From Deltaproteobacteria bacterium (GTDB taxonomy: Bacteria > Desulfobacterota > UBA8473): DNA of 9,725 bases. Both the position numbers and the translations under genes were made by a program. Below are positions 6,187 to 9,725 of the stretch, piece by piece; position 1 is the first letter of the stretch, and every line of letters starts with the position of its first letter. The stretch is from NCBI GenBank assembly GCA_030643245.1, contig DAOWME010000101.1, positions 1 to 9,725 on the forward strand, in the 5' to 3' direction. A model generated the notes under the pieces. The model ran no database searches and was not told the DNA's origin. It worked only from the letters and a program-made list of their open reading frames with translations.

Positions 6187-7449
6187 TCAAGCATTGTCGG
6201 CCTCCACTGCCTCGAGAAGGTTGGCGTAGATGTCGGGGATACTATACAACACCCGGTTCCAGGATGGGATTTGAGTATCCTCTTGATGTTTCTTGCTCTG
6301 TTCCCAGGCGGTCCACAGGAAATCCCGAAAGTGCCGGAGCGTAAGCTCTTCCTCGTAACGATCGAAGGCCAGGTTATTCACCTCCGCATCGTCGCTGTAG
6401 TTCTTGACGAACCTGAGGGCGTTTTGATAATAGGTCTGCCGTATCATATCTACAAAGGCGTCGTTAAGGGCAACCCCATGAGATCGCAAGTAGTTGAGAT
6501 AAAATTTGCAGATATCAACCACCATGCGGTGGAGGCCTTTGGTCCTGTCATCCGGAGAGAGGTCCTGATGCTTATGTTCGTAATTCTGGGTCAGACTGAT
6601 CTGGGCGATCTTTCGGGAAATGACTCTGTGATAAACCTCGGAAAGGGTGCTGACCTCCAGCCCCCAGTCGTACGCTATACTGATCCCCCGGGCCAGGCGT
6701 GAGGTAAAGCTAAATTCGCCGGCCAGGGGATAGTTGAAGGTCCGGTGATAACTGAAGAAAGATTCCAGCTCGTGGAATCCCTGTTCATGCATGATATGCC
6801 TCATGGCATCCACAAAGGGCACTACAAAAAGTCTTGTGACCCTTCCCTTCATAGCGCGTTCGTCCAGAGAAATCCGCGGGTAATAGCCCTTGCAAAACTC
6901 AAACTCGTTGTTGGGGTTGGCCGTGGGCTCAATGAGCCTCCCCAAGAGGATACGATCATATGTGACGATGTCACAGTCGTGAAGGGCGATTACATCACAG
7001 TCCTCTCGAGCGAAGAGATAGCCGAGGGTTATCCAAACGGACTGCCCTTTGCCCTGAACCCCGGTAGGTATCTCTCGTTTTTTGATATCATCGAAGATCT
7101 TTTGGATCTTCGGTCCATCCACCCAGACTATTTTCATGTCCCTATCGGGAGTGGAAAGCCTCCCGAAATATTCCCTGGCCATTTTAAATTCGGTTTCATC
7201 CGATGTGCCTCCCAGGGCCACCACCACGCTACGGAGGTACCGGACCTTCTCTATCTCGTCCAGTATGTGGTCGAGCACTGATGGATTAAGTATCTCCGAG
7301 TAAAGGCATGGGAGAAGAAGGCTTATCTTGAGATGACGGGAGTACTCCTCCAGCTTCCCCTCAAGGCTGGCCAGGTACTCCTCACGATCAAAGATCTGGT
7401 AAAGTGAGTGAAGTGTGGTAATGATCCCTTCCTGATGAAAATCGGTCAT
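6187..7449 (-). CDS. GT81-family glycosyltransferase, glucosyl-3-phosphoglycerate synthase-like
   Basis: This 420-residue GT-A glycosyltransferase resembles GpgS, which moves glucose from an NDP-glucose to 3-phosphoglycerate, the first step to glucosylglycerate. Visible motifs are the start of the nucleotide-binding fold (KISLLLPCLYSE, from residue 41), GKGQ at 133-136, the metal-binding DCD at 158-160 (LHDCDIVTYD), the PLAGEF motif at 241-246 and EHKHQ at 291-295. H292 probably corresponds to the C-terminal metal ligand of mycobacterial GpgS. A helical C-terminal extension (about residues 305-420) is longer than in the mycobacterial enzyme. ATG at 7449-7447 is preceded by a strong GGGAGGA (complement of 7454-7460). 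It is the only minus-strand gene, convergent with galT and divergent from glgB. The partner phosphatase GpgP is not in the window. Family assignment is good; the acceptor could be a related phospho-acid. Confidence 0.82.
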   Translation of the reverse strand: MTDFHQEGIITTLHSLYQIFDREEYLASLEGKLEEYSRHLKISLLLPCLYSEILNPSVLDHILDEIEKVRYLRSVVVALGGTSDETEFKMAREYFGRLSTPDRDMKIVWVDGPKIQKIFDDIKKREIPTGVQGKGQSVWITLGYLFAREDCDVIALHDCDIVTYDRILLGRLIEPTANPNNEFEFCKGYYPRISLDERAMKGRVTRLFVVPFVDAMRHIMHEQGFHELESFFSYHRTFNYPLAGEFSFTSRLARGISIAYDWGLEVSTLSEVYHRVISRKIAQISLTQNYEHKHQDLSPDDRTKGLHRMVVDICKFYLNYLRSHGVALNDAFVDMIRQTYYQNALRFVKNYSDDAEVNNLAFDRYEEELTLRHFRDFLWTAWEQSKKHQEDTQIPSWNRVLYSIPDIYANLLEAVEADNA

Positions 7450-7476
7450 GAATTCCTCCCTTCTTTTATATTCATA

Positions 7477-7505
7477 ATTCTACAGCAAAATCGATCTGCG
7501 GGCAA
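7477..7505 (-). promoter_or_regulatory. Probable sigma70-type promoter for the GT81 gene
   Basis: Read on the minus strand, TTGCCC (7505-7500) is followed after exactly 17 nt by TAGAAT (7482-7477), four of six and five of six matches to the consensus hexamers. The predicted start near 7470 leaves a leader of about 20 nt containing the strong ribosome site before the ATG at 7449. The match is moderate and unproven. Confidence 0.5.
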
Positions 7506-7540
7506 GCAAATTGTTTTTTAGTTAAAGGACGTCGGATGAT

Positions 7541-7569
7541 TTGACTTATTAATGTGGAAATTCTATAAT
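7541..7569 (+). promoter_or_regulatory. Strong sigma70-type promoter for glgB
   Basis: TTGACT (7541-7546), a 17-nt spacer, and TATAAT (7564-7569) give a near-perfect housekeeping promoter. Transcription would begin near 7576, giving a leader of about 36 nt before ATG 7612. It shows that glgB is transcribed separately from the plus-strand run ending at galT, which the opposing GT81 gene separates from it. The direct repeat ATTAATGT (7548-7555 and 7568-7575) lies across the promoter and could be a regulator site. Confidence 0.8.
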
Positions 7570-7600
7570 TAATGTTTAATGGTGTCTGAGCTGAATATGC

Positions 7601-7605
7601 GGGAG
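7601..7605 (+). promoter_or_regulatory. Ribosome binding site that decides the glgB start
   Basis: GGGAG at 7601-7605 lies 6 nt before ATG 7612. The upstream in-frame ATG 7579 has only AT-rich sequence before it and falls about 3 nt from the predicted transcription start. ATG 7597 has no good site either. The evidence favours 7612. Confidence 0.75.
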
Positions 7606-7611
7606 AAAACA

Positions 7612-9552
7612 ATGGAAAGAGCAGAAAGCATTGAATACGGAGCAAGCCTTCTTACGGATCACGATATATACCTCTTTAAGGAAGGTAGGCTTCATAAACT
7701 GTACGATAAACTCGGCGCTCACCACATGACCACCTCCGGGAGGTCGGGAACATGCTTTGCAGTATGGGCCCCAAACGCAGAGAGGGCTTCGGTTGTGGGG
7801 GACTTCAACGGATGGACTCCGGGAGCACATCCTTTAAGAGTGAGAGCTGATGAATCGGGCATATGGGAGGGTTTTGTCCCAGGTATTGATCAGGGAACCA
7901 TTTACAAATATCATATCGCCTCAAGGCACAACAACTACAAGGTGGACAAGGCAGATCCCTTATCGTTTTACTGCGAAGCGCCTCCAAAAACGGCGTCGGT
8001 TGTTTGGGATTTGAGCTATGAATGGGAAGACAACGAATGGATGGAAAACAGGCATCTGTCTAACGCCCCTGATTCTCCCTTTGTCATCTATGAAGTACAC
8101 CTTGGCTCGTGGAAAAGGGTTGAAGAGGAAGGGGGCAGGTCCTTCACCTATAGGGAAATGGCCCCCTGTCTGACAGATTATTTAACGGAGATGGGGTTTA
8201 CCCATGTTGAGTTCTTGCCGGTCATGGAGCATCCATTCTATGGTTCATGGGGGTATCAGGTTGTAGGATATTTTGCACCGACCAGCAGATACGGAACGCC
8301 TCAGGATTTCATGTACTTGATAGATTATCTGCATCAGAATGGGATAGGCGTCATACTGGATTGGGTCCCCTCCCACTTCCCAATGGATGAACATGGCATC
8401 GTCTACTTTGACGGCACATACCTGTATGAGCATGCTGATCCAAAGAAGGGGGTTCATCCTGAATGGGATACCTGTATTTTCAATTATGGAAGGAACGAAG
8501 TGCGGGCGTTTCTCGTTAGTAGCGGCCTCTTCTGGCTCGATAAATACCACATTGACGGTCTCAGAGTGGATGCCGTGGCATCCATGCTGTACCTTAACTA
8601 TGCAAGAGAGTATGGAGAATGGGTACCAAACGAGTATGGGGGAGAGGAGAATTTGGAGGCGATAGCCTTTCTAAAGCAATTTAATGAGGCTGCTTACGAA
8701 GCCTATCCAGGTATACAGACCATAGCTGAAGAATCAACGGCATGGCCGATGATTTCACAGCCAACATATGTTGGAGGTCTCGGCTTTGGCATGAAATGGA
8801 ATATGGGATGGATGCACGATACTCTCGACTATTTTTCCAAGGATCCAATCTACAGAAAGTATCATCACAATGAACTTACCTTCAGTATAATGTACGCATT
8901 TTCCGAAAACTTTCTCCTCCCCCTCTCTCACGACGAGGTGGTTCACGGAAAGGGCGCTCTCATCGGAAAGATGCAGGGAGATAAATGGCAGAGGTCCGCA
9001 AATCTCAGACTCTTATTCGGATATATGTATGGCCACCCTGGCAAAAAACTTCTATTCATGGGAGGAGAATTCGGTCAGTGGAGGGAGTGGAATCATGACG
9101 AGAGTTTGGAGTGGAATGTCCTTCAATACGCCTCTCATAAGGGGATACAAAGGTGGGTCAGGGATTTGAACTTTCTCTACAGGAGCGAACCTGCTCTGTA
9201 CGAACTGGATTTTGTTTCGGATGGTTTTGAATGGATAGACCTTCATAACTGGGAGAAAAGCATAATAACTTTTATAAGAAAGGGCAAAGAGACTGACGAC
9301 ATCATACTTTGTGTCTACAACTTCACCCCGGTTCCGGCACATAATTACAGGGTGGGGGTTCCAAGGAGCGGTTTGTGGAGAGAGGTTCTCAATAGTGATG
9401 CAAAGATATACGGTGGACGCGGAGAGGGAAACCTCGGTGGCGTCAGGGCTGCTTCAACGCCAGCACATGGAAGATGTCACTCTATATCCTTGATCTTACC
9501 CCCCCTCGGTGTTTTATTCCTCAAAAGCGAATTAGGGACAAGGCCGGAATAA
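7612..9552 (+). CDS. glgB: 1,4-alpha-glucan branching enzyme (GH13)
   Basis: GlgB cuts an alpha-1,4 chain and rejoins the piece by an alpha-1,6 bond, making glycogen branches. The 646-residue protein has a short N-terminus (LTDHDIYLF), then a CBM48 domain (FAVWAPNAERASVVGDFNGW, with W68), then the GH13 barrel. Four conserved regions are intact: DWVPSHFP (D250, H255), GLRVDAVASM with nucleophile D320, TIAEESTAWP with acid/base E373, and LPLSHDEVVHGK with D441. The end has the usual beta domain closing with HSISLILPPLGVLFL. It lacks the extra N1 domain of the 728-residue E. coli enzyme, so it belongs with the short N-terminus group. The chosen start uses a good ribosome site and fits the promoter; ATG 7579 would add 11 residues (657 in total). 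It has its own promoter, divergent from the GT81 gene. Assignment is firm. Confidence 0.96.
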   Translation: MERAESIEYGASLLTDHDIYLFKEGRLHKLYDKLGAHHMTTSGRSGTCFAVWAPNAERASVVGDFNGWTPGAHPLRVRADESGIWEGFVPGIDQGTIYKYHIASRHNNYKVDKADPLSFYCEAPPKTASVVWDLSYEWEDNEWMENRHLSNAPDSPFVIYEVHLGSWKRVEEEGGRSFTYREMAPCLTDYLTEMGFTHVEFLPVMEHPFYGSWGYQVVGYFAPTSRYGTPQDFMYLIDYLHQNGIGVILDWVPSHFPMDEHGIVYFDGTYLYEHADPKKGVHPEWDTCIFNYGRNEVRAFLVSSGLFWLDKYHIDGLRVDAVASMLYLNYAREYGEWVPNEYGGEENLEAIAFLKQFNEAAYEAYPGIQTIAEESTAWPMISQPTYVGGLGFGMKWNMGWMHDTLDYFSKDPIYRKYHHNELTFSIMYAFSENFLLPLSHDEVVHGKGALIGKMQGDKWQRSANLRLLFGYMYGHPGKKLLFMGGEFGQWREWNHDESLEWNVLQYASHKGIQRWVRDLNFLYRSEPALYELDFVSDGFEWIDLHNWEKSIITFIRKGKETDDIILCVYNFTPVPAHNYRVGVPRSGLWREVLNSDAKIYGGRGEGNLGGVRAASTPAHGRCHSISLILPPLGVLFLKSELGTRPE

Positions 9553-9725
9553 CATCCTCAAGTTGGCGCTCAGATTTAGGTCAGATTTGTTCGATCTGAA
9601 AATACAAAACCACAGGAATAGTTTTGCCTATTTCGAGGATTTTGTGTTTGAAGATCGGGCAAAGATGGCCTGAAGATGAGATGTATAAATGGGGAAGTTA
9701 TTTCGGCCTGTGCAGTTGAGCAGGA
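9553..9725. other. Non-coding region after glgB, with weak hairpins
   Basis: No convincing gene is seen on either strand. TCAGAT (9581-9586) and ATCTGA (9594-9599) form a perfect 6-bp stem with a 7-nt loop 29 nt after the glgB stop, but an A-rich rather than T-rich tract follows. CAAAAC (9605-9610) with GTTTTG (9621-9626) is a second weak stem. TCAGATTT also occurs as a direct repeat at 9570 and 9581. These might help end glgB transcription, but neither is a standard intrinsic terminator. Confidence 0.4.

Noticed and set aside
6745..7281. 178-codon open frame on the plus strand opposite the GT81 gene (also 6271-6702)
   Set aside because: These lie wholly inside a strongly recognisable minus-strand gene, have no recognisable protein motifs and look like antisense shadows.
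7579..7611. Longer glgB start at ATG 7579
   Set aside because: It has no ribosome site and lies about 3 nt from the predicted transcription start of a near-consensus promoter; ATG 7612 has GGGAG at good spacing.
1..9725. CRISPR array, tRNA, insertion sequence or phage genes
   Set aside because: No regularly spaced repeats, tRNA-like cloverleaf, transposase or phage motifs were seen; all long frames belong to carbohydrate metabolism genes.

Overview
The window is a glycogen/alpha-glucan metabolism locus from a bacterium. Base composition is intermediate and genes are tightly packed with Shine-Dalgarno sites. A short intergenic palindrome (445-465) belongs to a type I know from many Desulfobacterota and other Proteobacteria. 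The gene set (GT4 synthase, GH57, GT5 GlgA, small CBM48 protein, GalT-like protein, GT81, GlgB) suggests a Desulfobacterota or similar anaerobe. That placement is an inference; there is no rRNA or other phylogenetic marker in the window.

Layout. 2-313 (+) is the 3' end of glgC. A 197-nt gap (314-510) carries the palindromic repeat. A run of plus-strand genes follows with short gaps (31-118 nt): a GT4 glycogen-synthase-like glycosyltransferase (511-1668), a GH57 alpha-glucan enzyme (1702-2895), glgA (3014-4474), a 98-residue stand-alone CBM48 protein (4557-4853), a 72-residue cysteine-rich protein (4885-5103) and a GalT-fold nucleotidyltransferase (5156-6166). A GT81 glucosyl-3-phosphoglycerate-synthase-like gene (7449-6187, minus) converges on galT with only 20 nt between the stop codons. 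It diverges from glgB (7612-9552, plus) across a 162-nt region with a near-consensus sigma70 promoter for glgB and a plausible opposing promoter for GT81. Nothing codes convincingly after 9552.

How it works together. GlgC makes ADP-glucose. GlgA, and possibly the GT4 enzyme, extend alpha-1,4 chains; GlgB adds alpha-1,6 branches; the GH57 enzyme probably trims or rearranges chains; and the CBM48 protein probably binds glucan. The GalT-like enzyme may interconvert ADP-glucose and glucose-1-phosphate rather than act on galactose: its active-site region resembles what I remember of plant ADP-glucose phosphorylase. The GT81 enzyme would draw on the NDP-glucose pool to make glucosylglycerate precursors. 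No phosphorylase, debranching enzyme, phosphoglucomutase or glucosyl-3-phosphoglycerate phosphatase is visible here.

The core enzymes are known families. The points most worth a second look are the GalT assignment, the pairing of two synthase types, GT81 opposite glgB, the two small uncharacterised proteins, and the divergent promoter region, which also settles the glgB start.
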